This document shows positions 31,160 through 41,532 of a stretch of DNA of 64,000 nt, one piece after another. The DNA is taken from positions 307,501 to 371,500 of the forward strand of contig NZ_CP033868.1 of NCBI RefSeq assembly GCF_009883795.1. The letters are read 5' to 3'. The DNA is from Coxiella endosymbiont of Amblyomma sculptum. GTDB taxonomy: Bacteria > Pseudomonadota > Gammaproteobacteria > Coxiellales > Coxiellaceae. Every line of letters starts with the position of its first letter. The first letter of the stretch is position 1. Made by a program: the position numbers and the translations under genes. Below the pieces are notes generated by a model that worked only from the letters and a program-made list of their open reading frames with translations, was not told the DNA's origin and searched no databases.

Positions 31160-31513
31160 ATGAACAAACGCAAAAGACAGGCCAAACGCGCTCTGCGGAC
31201 GAGGGCAAAAATCAAAGAATTGGGTGTAGTGCGGTTGTGCGTCTATCGATCGGCAAATCACATTTACGCGCAACTGATTTCCTCTGATGCAAATGTGCTG
31301 TCTTCCGGATCGACTTTGGAAAAAGAAATAAAAGACCGATTAGGAAATCGCGGAGGCAATACCGCAGCGGCTGCGCTGATAGGAAATCTTATTGCGGAAC
31401 GCGCCAAAAAATTGGGTATCGTACGAGTGGCTTTTGATCGTAGTGGATACAAATACCACGGACGCGTTCGAGCATTGGCAGAAGCGGCGCGTTCGAGTGG
31501 AATGGCATTTTAG
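31160..31513 (+). CDS. rplR: 50S ribosomal protein L18
   Basis: 5S-rRNA-binding protein, 117 aa. VRLCVYRSANHIYAQLI and VAFDRSGYKYHGRVRALAEAAR are diagnostic. Confidence 0.97.
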   Translation: MNKRKRQAKRALRTRAKIKELGVVRLCVYRSANHIYAQLISSDANVLSSGSTLEKEIKDRLGNRGGNTAAAALIGNLIAERAKKLGIVRVAFDRSGYKYHGRVRALAEAARSSGMAF

Positions 31514-31534
31514 TTGACTCTTCTTAAGGAATTT

Positions 31535-32044
31535 ATGCACAGCGAGAAAAGTAGTACTAACACAACCGAGAACCAAAACAAATTGATTCATGTTCGTCGT
31601 ACAGCAAAAGTTGTAAAAGGGGGACGTATATTCGGTTTTTCCGCTTTAGTGGTTGTGGGGAATGGAGAAGGGAAAGTAGGTTTCGGTCTGGGAAAGGCGC
31701 GTGAGGTTCCATCTGCCATTCAAAAGGCTACAGAAGGCGCTCGCCGCGGTATGATCTACGTTCCTTTGGGAGCAGGCAACACGTTGAGCCATCCGATACA
31801 AGCTGTTTTCGCATCTTCGATTGTGTTGATATTGCCGGCGTCTCAGGGAACAGGAATAATTGCTGGGAATGCGATGCGGGCGGTTTTTGAAGTTATGGGT
31901 ATCCAAAATATTTTGGCGAAATGTATCGGATCTTCCAATCCGATTAATGTGATTCGGGCCACTTTCAAAGCGATTAAAAATTTGGAAACACCTGAATCAG
32001 TCGCTGCAAAACGCGGAAAGCCTGTTGCGGAAATTTTGGGGTAA
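31535..32044 (+). CDS. rpsE: 30S ribosomal protein S5
   Basis: Fidelity and mRNA-entry protein, 169 aa. The double-stranded-RNA-binding motif ([27 protein letters not shown]) is present. ATG at 31535 follows AAGGA by five bases and is preferred over the TTG at 31514 that directly follows rplR. Confidence 0.95.
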   Translation: MHSEKSSTNTTENQNKLIHVRRTAKVVKGGRIFGFSALVVVGNGEGKVGFGLGKAREVPSAIQKATEGARRGMIYVPLGAGNTLSHPIQAVFASSIVLILPASQGTGIIAGNAMRAVFEVMGIQNILAKCIGSSNPINVIRATFKAIKNLETPESVAAKRGKPVAEILG

Positions 32045-32062
32045 GACAAGAAGAAAGTCAAA

Positions 32063-32251
32063 ATGCAGCAACCGAAAAAAATTCGTGTGACCTTAATAGG
32101 CAGTAAATATGGGAGAAAACCCGGTCACCGCGAGTGTATAGAAGGATTGGGATTGAGACGTATGCATCAAACGGTGGAAATTGTTAATACGTCTGTCAAT
32201 CGAGGATTGATCAATAAGGTTCGTTATTTGTTGAAAATCACAGAAGTTTGA
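32063..32251 (+). CDS. rpmD: 50S ribosomal protein L30
   Basis: Small large-subunit protein, 62 aa, with the signature [20 protein letters not shown] and [12 protein letters not shown]. Confidence 0.96.
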   Translation: MQQPKKIRVTLIGSKYGRKPGHRECIEGLGLRRMHQTVEIVNTSVNRGLINKVRYLLKITEV

Positions 32252-32252
32252 A

Positions 32253-32747
32253 ATGCGACTGAACGTTCTAAAATCCAACTGTAAAAAACGAAAAAACAAA
32301 AGGCGGGTAGGCCGCGGAATTGGTAGCGGAAAAGGAAAAACGTGTGGTCGTGGACACAAAGGACAACGTTCTCGTTCCGGCGGTTATCGTAAAGTTGGAT
32401 TTGAAGGTGGACAAATGCCTATACAGCGTCGAATTCCAAAATTTGGTTTTGTTTCGAAGAAAAAATTGATTTCTGCGGAAGTGCGTTTGCACGAATTAAA
32501 TAAGATTAAGATTTCTGATGCGCATAGGGGCGTGATTGATATTGGTGTTCTAAAAACGAACAATATTGTCAGCCGCCGAACAAGATACGTGAAAATATTC
32601 GCTTCAGGAAAATTGGAACGTCCTGTAGTAATTTCCGGTATTAGAATTAGAGTGACTAGAGGTGCCAAAGCTTGCGTAGAAAGACAGGGCGGCAAGGTAG
32701 AACGTAATAATATAAATAGAAGAACAGAAGAAGGTTTACAAAAGTAA
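32253..32747 (+). CDS. rplO: 50S ribosomal protein L15
   Basis: Late-assembly protein, 164 aa. The glycine- and basic-rich N-terminal arm (GRGIGSGKGKTCGRGHKGQRSRSGG) is typical. About 15-20 extra residues, rich in N, R and E, form the C-terminal tail. Begins two bases after the rpmD stop. Confidence 0.96.
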   Translation: MRLNVLKSNCKKRKNKRRVGRGIGSGKGKTCGRGHKGQRSRSGGYRKVGFEGGQMPIQRRIPKFGFVSKKKLISAEVRLHELNKIKISDAHRGVIDIGVLKTNNIVSRRTRYVKIFASGKLERPVVISGIRIRVTRGAKACVERQGGKVERNNINRRTEEGLQK

Positions 32748-32755
32748 AGAAGAGA

Positions 32756-34108
32756 ATGCACGCGATAGCTAACAGAAGAAAATTTGGTGGCATACCGTCT
32801 TCGTTGTCGCAAGGTGGATTTGGAGAATTGAGGAAACGTTTGTTGTTTGTTCTAATTGGTATTTTTGTATATCGATTGGGAACGTATATACCTATACCGG
32901 GTCTTAATCCTTCCCGTCTTTCGAAGCTTTTTCATCAGCACGAATGGGGGTTCTTGGGAATGTTCAATATGTTCTCTGGAGGAGCGTTGAGCCGGATGAC
33001 AATTTTTGCTTTGGGAATAATGCCGTATATTTCTTCTTCTATCATTGTGCAAATGTATAGCCAGATTTCTCCCAAAATGCAGGTTCTACAAAAAGAGGGG
33101 GAATCGGGTCATAGAAAAATCAATCAATATATACGATACGGGACTGTCGTTTTGGCTTTGTTGCAATCAATTTTTATGACTAAATGGCTTGTCAACAGTA
33201 GCGGTGTTGTAATTGACCCAAATTTTGGTTTTTACTTTACGACTGTTGTCACTCTAGTAACAGGTACTATGTTTCTGATGTGGTTGGGTGAACAAATGAC
33301 AGAACGAGGTATTGGAAATGGAATTTCTTTGATTATTTTTTCCAGTATTGCTTCACGGCTTCCTTCGGCAATCAGTCAAGTGTTTATGCAAGTGCGCCAA
33401 GACCAAATGTCTGTATTAACTTTGTTATTCTTGCTGTCGGTAATCATCTTAGTCATTTTAGTAGTAGTCTTCTTCGAAAGAGCTCAACGCCGTATTACCA
33501 TTAATTATGCTAAACGCCAACAAGGAAGAAAATTGTACACGGCCCAAAGCAGTCATCTTCCGTTGAAGATTAATATGTCCGGAGTTATCCCGGTAATTTT
33601 TGCCCAAAGCATCATTTTGTTTCCCGGGGCTGTAGCCAAATTTATGGCCTCAATTCGAGAATTGGGATGGTTAGACAATATTTCCCTAGCGCTTTCGAAC
33701 GGACAGCCCGCCTATATCGTGATTTTTGCTATAGCGGTGGTCTTTTTTAGCTTCTTTTATACAATGTTGGTGTTCAATCCCAGAGAAACGGCTGAAAATT
33801 TAAAGAAATCTGGAGCGTTTATTTCCGGTATTCGTCCAGGAGAGCAGACAGCAAACTATATCGGTAAAGTGATGATGCGACTTACTTTGATAGGTTCTGT
33901 CTATCTCGCTTCAGTAGCTTTATTGCCCCAATTTTTGATCTTGGTGTGGAACGTCCCCTTTTATTTTGGAGGTACTTCTCTGTTGATTGCAGTAGTAGTG
34001 ATTATGGATTTTGTAGCGCAGATACAAGCTCACGTTGTAAGTCACCAATACGAATCTTTAATGAAAAAATCCGGTATAAAAGGATCAAGATTCGGACTTA
34101 TTCGGTAA
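32756..34108 (+). CDS. secY: Preprotein translocase subunit SecY
   Basis: Channel subunit of the Sec translocon, 450 aa, ten predicted membrane helices. Contains [10 protein letters not shown] in the first helix, [20 protein letters not shown] near the plug and [19 protein letters not shown] in the fifth helix region. With secE (7036) it supplies two of the three core channel subunits; secG is not in the window. Confidence 0.97.
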   Translation: MHAIANRRKFGGIPSSLSQGGFGELRKRLLFVLIGIFVYRLGTYIPIPGLNPSRLSKLFHQHEWGFLGMFNMFSGGALSRMTIFALGIMPYISSSIIVQMYSQISPKMQVLQKEGESGHRKINQYIRYGTVVLALLQSIFMTKWLVNSSGVVIDPNFGFYFTTVVTLVTGTMFLMWLGEQMTERGIGNGISLIIFSSIASRLPSAISQVFMQVRQDQMSVLTLLFLLSVIILVILVVVFFERAQRRITINYAKRQQGRKLYTAQSSHLPLKINMSGVIPVIFAQSIILFPGAVAKFMASIRELGWLDNISLALSNGQPAYIVIFAIAVVFFSFFYTMLVFNPRETAENLKKSGAFISGIRPGEQTANYIGKVMMRLTLIGSVYLASVALLPQFLILVWNVPFYFGGTSLLIAVVVIMDFVAQIQAHVVSHQYESLMKKSGIKGSRFGLIR

Positions 34109-34136
34109 AAACAAAAAAAACCAAGAGAAAATAAAG

Positions 34137-34253
34137 ATGAAAGTGAGAACGTCTGTAAAAAGAATTTGTCGAAACTGCAAAATAGTACGCCGAGAGGGCG
34201 TTGTACGAGTGGTATGTAGCAACGTTCGGCATAAACAACGACAGAGCGGTTGA
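34137..34253 (+). CDS. rpmJ: 50S ribosomal protein L36
   Basis: A 38-codon gene starting [15 protein letters not shown] and ending HKQRQSG. It is the zinc-binding form: C11, C14, C27 and H32 make the C-x2-C-x12-C-x4-H ribbon. It follows secY by 28 nt, the standard position at the end of the spc operon. Confidence 0.95.
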   Translation: MKVRTSVKRICRNCKIVRREGVVRVVCSNVRHKQRQSG

Positions 34254-34353
34254 CGGTAAAATGATCAGAAAAAAAGATCGGATAGGCGGAATAAATTTTC
34301 CAGTGCAGTTGTATTTTGATCTTCTTCAACTTGATTTATTGTAGAGGGAGGAT

Positions 34354-34404
34354 TATGCTTACCAAACCAATTTTGTCGCGTTGTTGTCGATTAGGCAGTA
34401 GTTG
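34354..34404 (+). CDS. Possible 16-aa leader peptide before rpsM
   Basis: ATG at 34354 is preceded by a strong GAGGGAGG site and opens a 16-codon frame (MLTKPILSRCCRLGSS) that ends 18 nt before the rpsM start. In E. coli the untranslated leader at this place folds into the S4-controlled pseudoknot of the alpha operon. Whether this frame is translated or the purine-rich site is part of the regulatory structure is unknown. Confidence 0.3.
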
Positions 34405-34422
34405 AAACGAAGATAAGAGAGA

Positions 34423-34782
34423 ATGACAGCTCGTATTGCAGGTGTTAACATTCCGGTACACAAACATGTGTGGATAGCGCTTCAGGCTATTTATGGTATA
34501 GGCGCCCCCCGCGCAATGAAGATTTGCAAAGCGGCAAACATCGATCCGGCTTTTAAGATTACCGACTTGTCTGAAGTTGAACTGAATGTCTTGCGAGACG
34601 AAGTCAGTAGATTCGCGGTGGAAGGAGATTTAAGACGCAAGCGTTCTATGGACATCAAAAGAAAGATGGACTTAGGTACCTATCAAGGTGTTCGTCATCG
34701 TCGTGGGCTTCCGGTTCGTGGTCAACGAACCCGGACTAACGCTCGCACACGTAAGGGTAGACGTAAATCTATACAAAACTAA
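34423..34782 (+). CDS. rpsM: 30S ribosomal protein S13
   Basis: Head protein contacting the P-site tRNA and bridge B1, 119 aa. Begins [20 protein letters not shown] and ends with the basic tail [16 protein letters not shown]. First gene of the alpha operon. Confidence 0.97.
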   Translation: MTARIAGVNIPVHKHVWIALQAIYGIGAPRAMKICKAANIDPAFKITDLSEVELNVLRDEVSRFAVEGDLRRKRSMDIKRKMDLGTYQGVRHRRGLPVRGQRTRTNARTRKGRRKSIQN

Positions 34783-34818
34783 TAACTATAAAAACCTAAT
34801 AACAGGTTCATTGGCTGT

Positions 34819-35190
34819 ATGGGAAAAAAGCGTTTTCGAAAAGTTTCTGAAGGCATTGCGCACATCAATGCGGAATTTAACAATACGAAGGTATGTATTT
34901 CCGATCTGCAAGGGAATGTGTTGTGTTTTCGATCGGCGGGGGGTTCTGGATTTAAAGGGTCCCGAAAAGGAACTCCTTATGGAGCGCAACTAGCCGCTGA
35001 AGGAGTTGGTGAGAGAGCCATCCAAGATTTTGGTATGGAAACCGTTTCTGTATGTGTCAAAGGTCCGGGGGCAGGACGAGATTCTGCCATTCGTGGATTG
35101 CGTGCTTCAGGCCTGAAGATTGTCAGTCTAGAGGACCGTACGGCACTCCCCCATAATGGCTGTCGACCCCGTAAGAGAAGGAGAGTATAG
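34819..35190 (+). CDS. rpsK: 30S ribosomal protein S11
   Basis: Platform protein near the E site, 123 aa. [20 protein letters not shown] and the C-terminal [13 protein letters not shown] are diagnostic. Confidence 0.97.
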   Translation: MGKKRFRKVSEGIAHINAEFNNTKVCISDLQGNVLCFRSAGGSGFKGSRKGTPYGAQLAAEGVGERAIQDFGMETVSVCVKGPGAGRDSAIRGLRASGLKIVSLEDRTALPHNGCRPRKRRRV

Positions 35191-35215
35191 AAGAGTACAA
35201 GGGAGAGATTTTACA

Positions 35216-35836
35216 GTGGCGAGATATTTAGGTCCAAAATGCAGATTGTTACGACGCGAAAAGACCGATTTACAACTAAAGAGCGGAATTCGTAGTGTTG
35301 ATTCGAAGTGCAATATCGAGCGTATTCCCGGTATGCATTGGCAGCGCCGGGGGAGAACTACAGACTATAGTGCTCAATTACGGATGAAACAATTGATTAA
35401 GCGGTACTACGGAATTCTAGAAAAGCAATTTCGCAATTATTATCAAAAAGCCGATAAATTCAAGGGTTCTACTGGAGAGAATTTGCTAAACTTATTGGAG
35501 AGGCGTTTGGACAATGTAGTGTATCGGATGGGGTTTTCGGCCACTCGGGCCGAGGCGAGACAACTCGTAAGCCACAAAGCTATTCTTGTCAATGGAGGTT
35601 TGGTCAACATCTCTTCCTATCAGGTAAAGACCGGAGATTCGATCGAAGTACGCGATTGTGCAAAAAAGCAACTGCGTATTAAAGGCGCATTAGAACTGGC
35701 ACAACAACGTGCAACTGTCCCTTGGATCGAAGTGAATTCTGCAAAAATGGTTGGTGTATTCAAAAATCAGCCCAGTGCAGCAGAACTGCCCGCTGAATTC
35801 AAAATTAATCTTGTTGTTGAGCTTTATTCGAAATAG
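35216..35836 (+). CDS. rpsD: 30S ribosomal protein S4
   Basis: Primary 16S-binding assembly protein and repressor of the alpha operon in E. coli, 206 aa. The S4 domain reads [20 protein letters not shown]. The frame is open from 35156 inside rpsK, but GTG at 35216, after a GGGAGAG site, aligns with the family start (ARYLGPK). Confidence 0.96.
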   Translation: MARYLGPKCRLLRREKTDLQLKSGIRSVDSKCNIERIPGMHWQRRGRTTDYSAQLRMKQLIKRYYGILEKQFRNYYQKADKFKGSTGENLLNLLERRLDNVVYRMGFSATRAEARQLVSHKAILVNGGLVNISSYQVKTGDSIEVRDCAKKQLRIKGALELAQQRATVPWIEVNSAKMVGVFKNQPSAAELPAEFKINLVVELYSK

Positions 35837-35847
35837 GGGGTTTAAAA

Positions 35848-36855
35848 ATGCAAGAGCTTCACTCGTTTTTAACGCCGAAAAATATTCAGGTTTATCCTAT
35901 ATCGACCAACCACTTTCGCATCGTTTTGGAACCATTAGAACGCGGATTTGGACACACTTTGGGAAACGCCTTGAGACGAGTTTTACTGTCTTCGATGCCT
36001 GGAGCCGCTATTGTCGAAGCGCAAATAGAAGGGGTTTTGCATGAATACAGTTCTCTTGAAGGCATACGAGAAGATATAGTGGACGTCATTTTGAATTTGA
36101 AAGGAATTTCTGTCAGGTTGGAAGGATGCGATGAAGCTACCTTAAATCTAAGTAAAAAAGGACCGGGTGTGGCTACGGCGGGGGATCTGCAAACAGACCA
36201 CAGAGTCAAGATCGCCAATCCCGATCATATCATTGCGCATCTCACTCGAGATGGTGTTCTCAGTATGAGATTGAAAGCGGCGATAGGTCGAGGTTATGAA
36301 CCTGCCAGCATTCGCGCAGAAAAAGGAGAAAACCGATCTCTTCTGAATGTGTTGTTGTTGGACGCTTCCTACAGTCCAGTACGACGCGTTTCCTATTCTG
36401 TAGAAAACACTCGAGTTAAAAAACGTATCGATTTGGATAAATTGATCATCGAACTCGAGACCAATGGTACTCTCAATCCTGAAGGGGCTATTCGATTTGC
36501 GGCGACTATTTTGCAACAGCAATTGTCCGCTTTTGTCGATATGAAACATGAAGAAAGATCCACCAATTGCAGTAAAGGAGAGAAAATAAATCCTGTATTG
36601 TTTCGTTCTGTAGACGACTTGGAATTGACCGTACGTGCGGCTAATTGCTTAAAAGCGGAAAGCGTCTACTATATTGGCGATTTGGTTCAACGATCCGAAA
36701 ACGATCTACTCAAAACACCAAATTTGGGCAGAAAGTCTTTGTTGGAGATTAAAAGCGTTCTCGCACAAAAAGGGCTAAGTTTGGGTATGCATATTGAAGG
36801 AGGATGGCCTCCGGAAAATTTTCCGGAGAAAAAAATAAATTATGCGTCATCGTAA
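35848..36855 (+). CDS. rpoA: DNA-directed RNA polymerase subunit alpha
   Basis: Assembles the polymerase core and contacts UP elements and activators, 335 aa. The N-terminal domain includes [20 protein letters not shown]. The C-terminal domain contains [19 protein letters not shown] and [14 protein letters not shown]. Overlaps rplQ by 14 nt. Confidence 0.98.
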   Translation: MQELHSFLTPKNIQVYPISTNHFRIVLEPLERGFGHTLGNALRRVLLSSMPGAAIVEAQIEGVLHEYSSLEGIREDIVDVILNLKGISVRLEGCDEATLNLSKKGPGVATAGDLQTDHRVKIANPDHIIAHLTRDGVLSMRLKAAIGRGYEPASIRAEKGENRSLLNVLLLDASYSPVRRVSYSVENTRVKKRIDLDKLIIELETNGTLNPEGAIRFAATILQQQLSAFVDMKHEERSTNCSKGEKINPVLFRSVDDLELTVRAANCLKAESVYYIGDLVQRSENDLLKTPNLGRKSLLEIKSVLAQKGLSLGMHIEGGWPPENFPEKKINYASS

Positions 36856-37225
36856 AAGTGGAAGACGCTTGAGTCGTCCCAGTGCACACCGCAATGCGAT
36901 AATGAGAAATATGGCTGTTTCGTTGCTGAAGCACGAGATGATAAGAACCACCTTGGCAAAAGCAAAAGAATTGCGCAGAACGGTTGAACCTCTAATCACT
37001 GTAGCAAAAGAAGACAGTGTCGCCAATCGCCGCTTAGTTTTTGGCCGCTTGCGTGACAACGAAAGTGTAGCGGCGCTTTTTACGGAAATTGCCCCTCGGA
37101 ATACAAAACGTTCTGGAGGTTATTTCCGCGTATTGAGGTGTGGATTTCGCGCTGGAGACAATGCGCCTATGGCAATCATTGAACTGGTTGACCGTGCAAA
37201 TAAGAACAGGAACGCCAAAAATTAA
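36842..37225 (+). CDS. rplQ: 50S ribosomal protein L17
   Basis: Tunnel-exit protein, 127 aa. [20 protein letters not shown] opens it, with [10 protein letters not shown] in the middle. ATG lies inside the end of rpoA. Last gene of the ribosomal super-cluster. Confidence 0.97.
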   Translation: MRHRKSGRRLSRPSAHRNAIMRNMAVSLLKHEMIRTTLAKAKELRRTVEPLITVAKEDSVANRRLVFGRLRDNESVAALFTEIAPRNTKRSGGYFRVLRCGFRAGDNAPMAIIELVDRANKNRNAKN

Positions 37226-37361
37226 TTCAAAGTCGGGAAAATTTGGTCAAGAAATTGGGAAACTGTTTTTTTAACTTGAAGATCTCACTGAATTTGCAAA
37301 GTCAAGTGAAATGTGATCGTTCGGTTCCGCTATTCTGGGTAATGTCCAGTTGTCGAAAATT

Positions 37362-38570
37362 ATGATTATTGCGCCAAAAATCCGTGGTTTTGTTTGTACA
37401 ACTGCTCATCCGGAAGGATGCAAGAATCATGTGATGGAATGGATAGACTGCGTCAGGCAACGGACATGTTTCTGGGGGGTTTCTAAACCTAAAAAGGTTT
37501 TGATTATCGGTTCTTCTTCTGGTTTTGGTCTTGCGAGTCGTGTCGTATCTTCTTTTGGTATTGGAGCCGAGACAATAGGAGTTTTTCTCGAAAAACGGTC
37601 TACGAAAAAAAGAACCGCTTCTCCAGGATGGTACAACGCAGCGGCTTTTGAAAAAGCCGCACACAAATCGGGATTGTACGCTAAAAGCATCAACGGAGAT
37701 GCGTTTTCGGACGCAATAAAAGAACAAACCATCAGGCTAATCCAACAAGATTGGAAAGATGGGGTCGATTTAGTTGTTTATAGTATTGCTTCTCCGCGTC
37801 GTGTGCACCCCAAAACTGGAGAAATGTTTAGTGCTGTACTAAAACCTATCAAACAACTTTATCGAAGCAAAACGATAGATGTTATGACAGGTGAGATAAG
37901 TGAAGTAACGATTGAACCTGCAACTGAGAAGGAAATTCAAGATACGATTGCGGTTATGGGCGGTGATGATTGGACACTATGGATAACCTCTCTGTTGGAG
38001 AACGGTTGTTTGTCGAAAGAAATCAAAACAATTGCTTTTACGTATATTGGACCTGAATTCACTCATCCGATCTATCGTAACGGTACTATCGGAAGAGCGA
38101 AGTTGTCTTTAGAAGCAACAGCTAGAAGACTGCATGCCCTTTTACAGTCGAAATTAGGAGGACAAGCTGTCATTTCTGTAAATAAAGCGTTAGTAACTCA
38201 AGCCAGTGTCGCTATACCTGTAGTTCCTCTGTACATTTCGTTGCTTTATAAAGTCATGAAAGAAAAAAATCTACACGAAGACTGTATCGAGCAAATGTGG
38301 CGATTATTTAGAGAATGTTTGTATGGAAAAAATACGACGTTTCTGGATACAGAACGGCGCGTTCGCATTGACGACCGAGAGATGCGAAACGATGTACAAT
38401 CGGAAGTGCAAATGTTGTGGAAATCCGTTAACAGTAAAAATGTCAATCGAATCTCTGACATTTCCGGTTATCGAAAGGATTTTTACAAATTGTTCGGTTT
38501 CGGTTTGAGTAACGTCGACTACGAACAAGATGTGGATGTTGACGTCGATATCCCTTCAATCCAATTCTGA
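37362..38570 (+). CDS. fabV: trans-2-enoyl-ACP/CoA reductase (FabV type)
   Basis: NADH-dependent reductase that completes each cycle of fatty-acid elongation; an alternative to FabI, often less sensitive to triclosan. The nucleotide-binding stretch KVLIIGSSSGFGLASR and the catalytic Y-x8-K motif (YRNGTIGRAK), preceded by TYIGPEFTHPI, identify it. ATG at 37362 opens MIIAPKIRGFVCTTAHP, the usual FabV start; a TTG four codons upstream is possible. Length 402 aa is typical. The C-terminus ends in a short DVDVDVD run. No other fatty-acid gene is adjacent. Confidence 0.94.
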   Translation: MIIAPKIRGFVCTTAHPEGCKNHVMEWIDCVRQRTCFWGVSKPKKVLIIGSSSGFGLASRVVSSFGIGAETIGVFLEKRSTKKRTASPGWYNAAAFEKAAHKSGLYAKSINGDAFSDAIKEQTIRLIQQDWKDGVDLVVYSIASPRRVHPKTGEMFSAVLKPIKQLYRSKTIDVMTGEISEVTIEPATEKEIQDTIAVMGGDDWTLWITSLLENGCLSKEIKTIAFTYIGPEFTHPIYRNGTIGRAKLSLEATARRLHALLQSKLGGQAVISVNKALVTQASVAIPVVPLYISLLYKVMKEKNLHEDCIEQMWRLFRECLYGKNTTFLDTERRVRIDDREMRNDVQSEVQMLWKSVNSKNVNRISDISGYRKDFYKLFGFGLSNVDYEQDVDVDVDIPSIQF

Positions 38571-38609
38571 TCAATTTTCATTTTTCATTTTCTCAAGAAG
38601 ATCCCTTAG

Positions 38610-38634
38610 GATTAGAAAGGTAAGATTAGAAAGG
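38610..38634 (+). repeat. 14-bp-period duplication at the ssb 3' end
   Basis: GATTAGAAAGG at 38610-38620 recurs at 38624-38634. The second copy contains the ssb stop codon and the codons for its terminal PF, so the duplication extended the spacer by copying the gene end. Confidence 0.85.
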
Positions 38635-39105
38635 AATGTCGTCTTCAAGTTCGGGAACGTCTCTTTGGTAGGCACTACCGTCGTCAAGTGCCTCTTCTTG
38701 GTTTTTGTTTTTGATTGGACCAGAAGATGGTTTGTAAGAAGCAACAGAGCTTCCTTCTTCCTGACTAGGATTTCGATTGTCTAGTATGTGCATTTCGTTC
38801 GCAACGATTTCTGTGGTATAACGATCGGAGTTGTTTTTGTCCTGCCATTTTCGAGTTCGCAGACTTCCTTCAATATATACTTTGGATCCCTTTCGTAAGT
38901 ACTCTCCTACAATTTCGGCCAAACGGCCAAAAAACGCGACTCGATGCCATTCTGTCCGCTCTTGCAACGTTCCTGTTTTGTCACGCCAAGCGGTGTTTGT
39001 GGCCAGCGCTGTGTTCGCAACGGCGTGCCCATTAGGGGTATAACGTACTTCGGGGTCTTGACCTAAGTTTCCGATCAAAATGACTTTGTTTATTCCTCTA
39101 GCCAT
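38626..39105 (-). CDS. ssb: Single-stranded DNA-binding protein
   Basis: Coats single-stranded DNA and recruits replication and repair partners. The OB-fold ([23 protein letters not shown]) fills the first ~110 residues, followed by a low-complexity linker and the acidic tip DDIPF (155-159) that binds partners such as RecG. 159 aa. It lies downstream of the MFS gene on the same strand, 60 nt away, and converges on fabV. Confidence 0.96.
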   Translation of the reverse strand: MARGINKVILIGNLGQDPEVRYTPNGHAVANTALATNTAWRDKTGTLQERTEWHRVAFFGRLAEIVGEYLRKGSKVYIEGSLRTRKWQDKNNSDRYTTEIVANEMHILDNRNPSQEEGSSVASYKPSSGPIKNKNQEEALDDGSAYQRDVPELEDDIPF

Positions 39106-39165
39106 AAAACAAATTGTTCCTCTTTTTCCTCAGATTCGAACGCATATTATGAAATACAAACATTT

Positions 39166-40383
39166 TTATTGCAAAAATGCAAAGGCTTTTTTGCACGGTA
39201 AAAGAACCAATATCAACCACAACAACGAAACAATTGCGCAGAAAACAAGAACCCCTATCCATTGATGGCGATTAAAAATCCATCCTCCCGCGCTACCACC
39301 TAAGAAGATACCAAGAAATTGAGCGGAAGAATACATGCCGAGCGCTGTGCCTTTTTGACAAACCGGTGCGGTCTTTGAAACTAAAGAAGGAAGCACAGCT
39401 TCCAACAATGTAAAAGCTGCGAAGAAAAGAAACAAGATGATGGAAATTTCAATGGTCGATCGGTAAAAAACCATTAATAGAAATTGACAAATTGTCATGA
39501 GAACAATAGATCCGACGACGATCGATTTGATCTGATGTCTTCTTTCGGAAAGAACGATAACGGGCATGGATACCGAAAAAGCGAACAACAATATGACCAA
39601 ATAAAGAAACACTTGTTCGTGCTCGGTAAGATTGACTATTTGACTCAGAACAATGGGTATTCCGATAAACATTGCTGTTAGAATACAATGCAGAGAAAAA
39701 ACGCCAAAGTCTAAGCGCAAAAGCTCACTGTTACAAATTAATTTTTTGAGAGAAGTTTTTCCTGCTCCTTTCGCTTTTTCCGGACTTCCTGAAACAGAAG
39801 AAGACGACGTCCGAAAAGAAACGAAAGAACTGGGAACTACGGTATAAAGCAGAATGATTCCTAGCGTCGCGAAAATTGCTGTCGTATAAAAAATACCTTT
39901 GAGACAAAACCACGCGTTGATGATTGGGCCAACAGTGAAGGCAACAACAAATGCACAGCCTACGACCACTCCAACCAACGCCATTGCTTTACTACGATCT
40001 TCGTCTCGAGTCGAATCGGAAACCATAGCAAGAACGGTACTCCCAATCGCCCCCGCTCCTTGCAGGAAGCGTCCAACAATAATTCCATAGATAGAACGCG
40101 ACAGAACCGAAAGTACGCTTCCAACGCCTAGAAATACCAGCCCCATTGCGATAACCGGTTTCCGACCAATTCGGTCGGAAATGCTCCCAAAGGGAATTTG
40201 GAAACAAGCTTGCAGAAGTCCGTAAATTCCAAGCGCCAACCCGACAAGAGTGGGTGTTGCGTAGGGTATACGGTTGGTGTAAAGAGACAATACAGGGAAC
40301 AACATAAAGGATCCCAACATTCGAAAAGCCATAATGACAGCAAGGGAAATTACGGCGGTTCGCTCTTTTGCATACATTGACAA
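39166..40383 (-). CDS. Major facilitator superfamily transporter, YajR-like
   Basis: Inner-membrane protein of 405 aa with about twelve hydrophobic segments. The loop 2-3 signature is present (FGSISDRIGRKPVI), preceded by GIYGLLQACFQIP as in YajR-type drug:H+ antiporters, with the motif GRFLQGAGAIGSTVLA in helix 4. It stops after the membrane part and lacks the cytoplasmic YAM domain of E. coli YajR. Substrate unknown; an exporter role is inferred. Two-gene unit with ssb. Confidence 0.85.
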   Translation of the reverse strand: MSMYAKERTAVISLAVIMAFRMLGSFMLFPVLSLYTNRIPYATPTLVGLALGIYGLLQACFQIPFGSISDRIGRKPVIAMGLVFLGVGSVLSVLSRSIYGIIVGRFLQGAGAIGSTVLAMVSDSTRDEDRSKAMALVGVVVGCAFVVAFTVGPIINAWFCLKGIFYTTAIFATLGIILLYTVVPSSFVSFRTSSSSVSGSPEKAKGAGKTSLKKLICNSELLRLDFGVFSLHCILTAMFIGIPIVLSQIVNLTEHEQVFLYLVILLFAFSVSMPVIVLSERRHQIKSIVVGSIVLMTICQFLLMVFYRSTIEISIILFLFFAAFTLLEAVLPSLVSKTAPVCQKGTALGMYSSAQFLGIFLGGSAGGWIFNRHQWIGVLVFCAIVSLLWLILVLLPCKKAFAFLQ

Positions 40384-40941
40384 ACAGAAACAAGTGGGTA
40401 GAAAAAAGTTATTATATCATCAAAAAAACTCAATAAGCAAATAACAAAACTCAATAAGAAATTTGTTTTGTAGAGAAAACTGTCGCAATCAAATAGTAGA
40501 CAATAGAGTCTAAAGTGGATATAACGAAATTGTAGGAAAAATCCGAGGTTGTCTGCGTATGAATTGTTATACTAAGGTTTGGGATAGTCTGTAAGATCCG
40601 ATAGGGTTCTTGGTTCTTCGATAGGAAAAACCGGTATGCGCTCCTTATGTTTCTCTGCTATAAGCATTAGGTTTCTGTTAAAAAATAGCAGTGTAATTGG
40701 ATTTTATACTTCAAGACCCCCCTTAGAAAGGAAAAGTTTTTTGCATTTGGATATCTGTTGGGTGGACCCAAAATCCAAAGTTTTTTATAGCAGAAGAATA
40801 GTGATATTTAATCAGTTGCTTGTTTGGTATCAATTCAGTATCCAAGTTTTGGTTATTATGTCTTTAATAAAGGTTTTCTTTCTCGTGTTTTGTTAAGAAT
40901 GGTGAGTGCCGACGCGGAGCGTTGGTGCATTGAGGCTACAA
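40384..40941. other. 558-bp spacer without recognisable gene
   Basis: Divergent spacer between the MFS gene and marC. It holds a 13-bp repeat (AAAACTCAATAAG at 40425 and 40446), a possible -10 TATACT at about 40570 and short open frames (for example an 86-codon one from 40636) without any family resemblance or good ribosome site. In many gammaproteobacteria uvrA lies near ssb; a lost gene is possible, but I can identify no remnant. Confidence 0.5.
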
Positions 40942-41532
40942 ATGACACTTTATACAATCACAACAACATTGACTCTAGTAATGGATCCATTGGGCAATAT
41001 CCCGATATTTTTGGCCATTCTGCAAAACTACGATATACAAACGCAAACCCGAATTATTCTTCGTGAATCCGTAATCGCTTTTTTTATTTTGGTGTTGTTT
41101 GTTTTCTTTGGACGTTATATTTTGCACGGTCTGCATATCACCACTTCTGCTCTAAGTATAGCTGGGGGTGTTGTTCTTTTTATTATCGCTCTTCGAATGA
41201 TTTTACCGACAGAACAAAAAGAAAATACAGGCAATTCTGAAGAACCGTTAATTGTTCCTCTCGCGGTGCCTTTAACAGCAGGGCCATCCGCAATCGCAAT
41301 AGTGCTTCTGTTTGTTACCAGAAACCCTCATCACATCTGGCTAGTATTTTTTGGTATACTGATTTCTTCTGCAATTTTTATTGCGATAATGTTGTTTGCG
41401 CCATTTTTAGTACAAATATTAGGAAAACGAGGACTAATGGCGGTTGAACGATTGATGGGGATAGTGTTAACAACTATTGCCGTACAGATGTTTTTGTCCG
41501 GTGTTGTGCAATATTTGCACCATTTTGAATGA
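40942..41532 (+). CDS. MarC-family integral membrane protein
   Basis: Inner-membrane protein, 196 aa, with about six hydrophobic helices. The family motifs VMDPLGNIPIF near the N-terminus and VPLAVPLTAGPSAIA in the middle are clear. ATG at 40942 with GAGG upstream is preferred over an earlier start at 40906. The biological role of MarC/UPF0056 proteins is unsettled, and neighbours do not help. Confidence 0.88.
   Translation: MTLYTITTTLTLVMDPLGNIPIFLAILQNYDIQTQTRIILRESVIAFFILVLFVFFGRYILHGLHITTSALSIAGGVVLFIIALRMILPTEQKENTGNSEEPLIVPLAVPLTAGPSAIAIVLLFVTRNPHHIWLVFFGILISSAIFIAIMLFAPFLVQILGKRGLMAVERLMGIVLTTIAVQMFLSGVVQYLHHFE

Noticed and set aside
37226-37361. Terminator after rplQ
   Set aside because: The T-run at about 37266-37272 is not preceded by a convincing stem; ACTTGA/TCAAGT is only 6 bp and lies after the T-run.
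40636-40896. 86-codon open frame before marC
   Set aside because: No recognisable family, no good ribosome site and ends just before the marC region; treated as non-coding.
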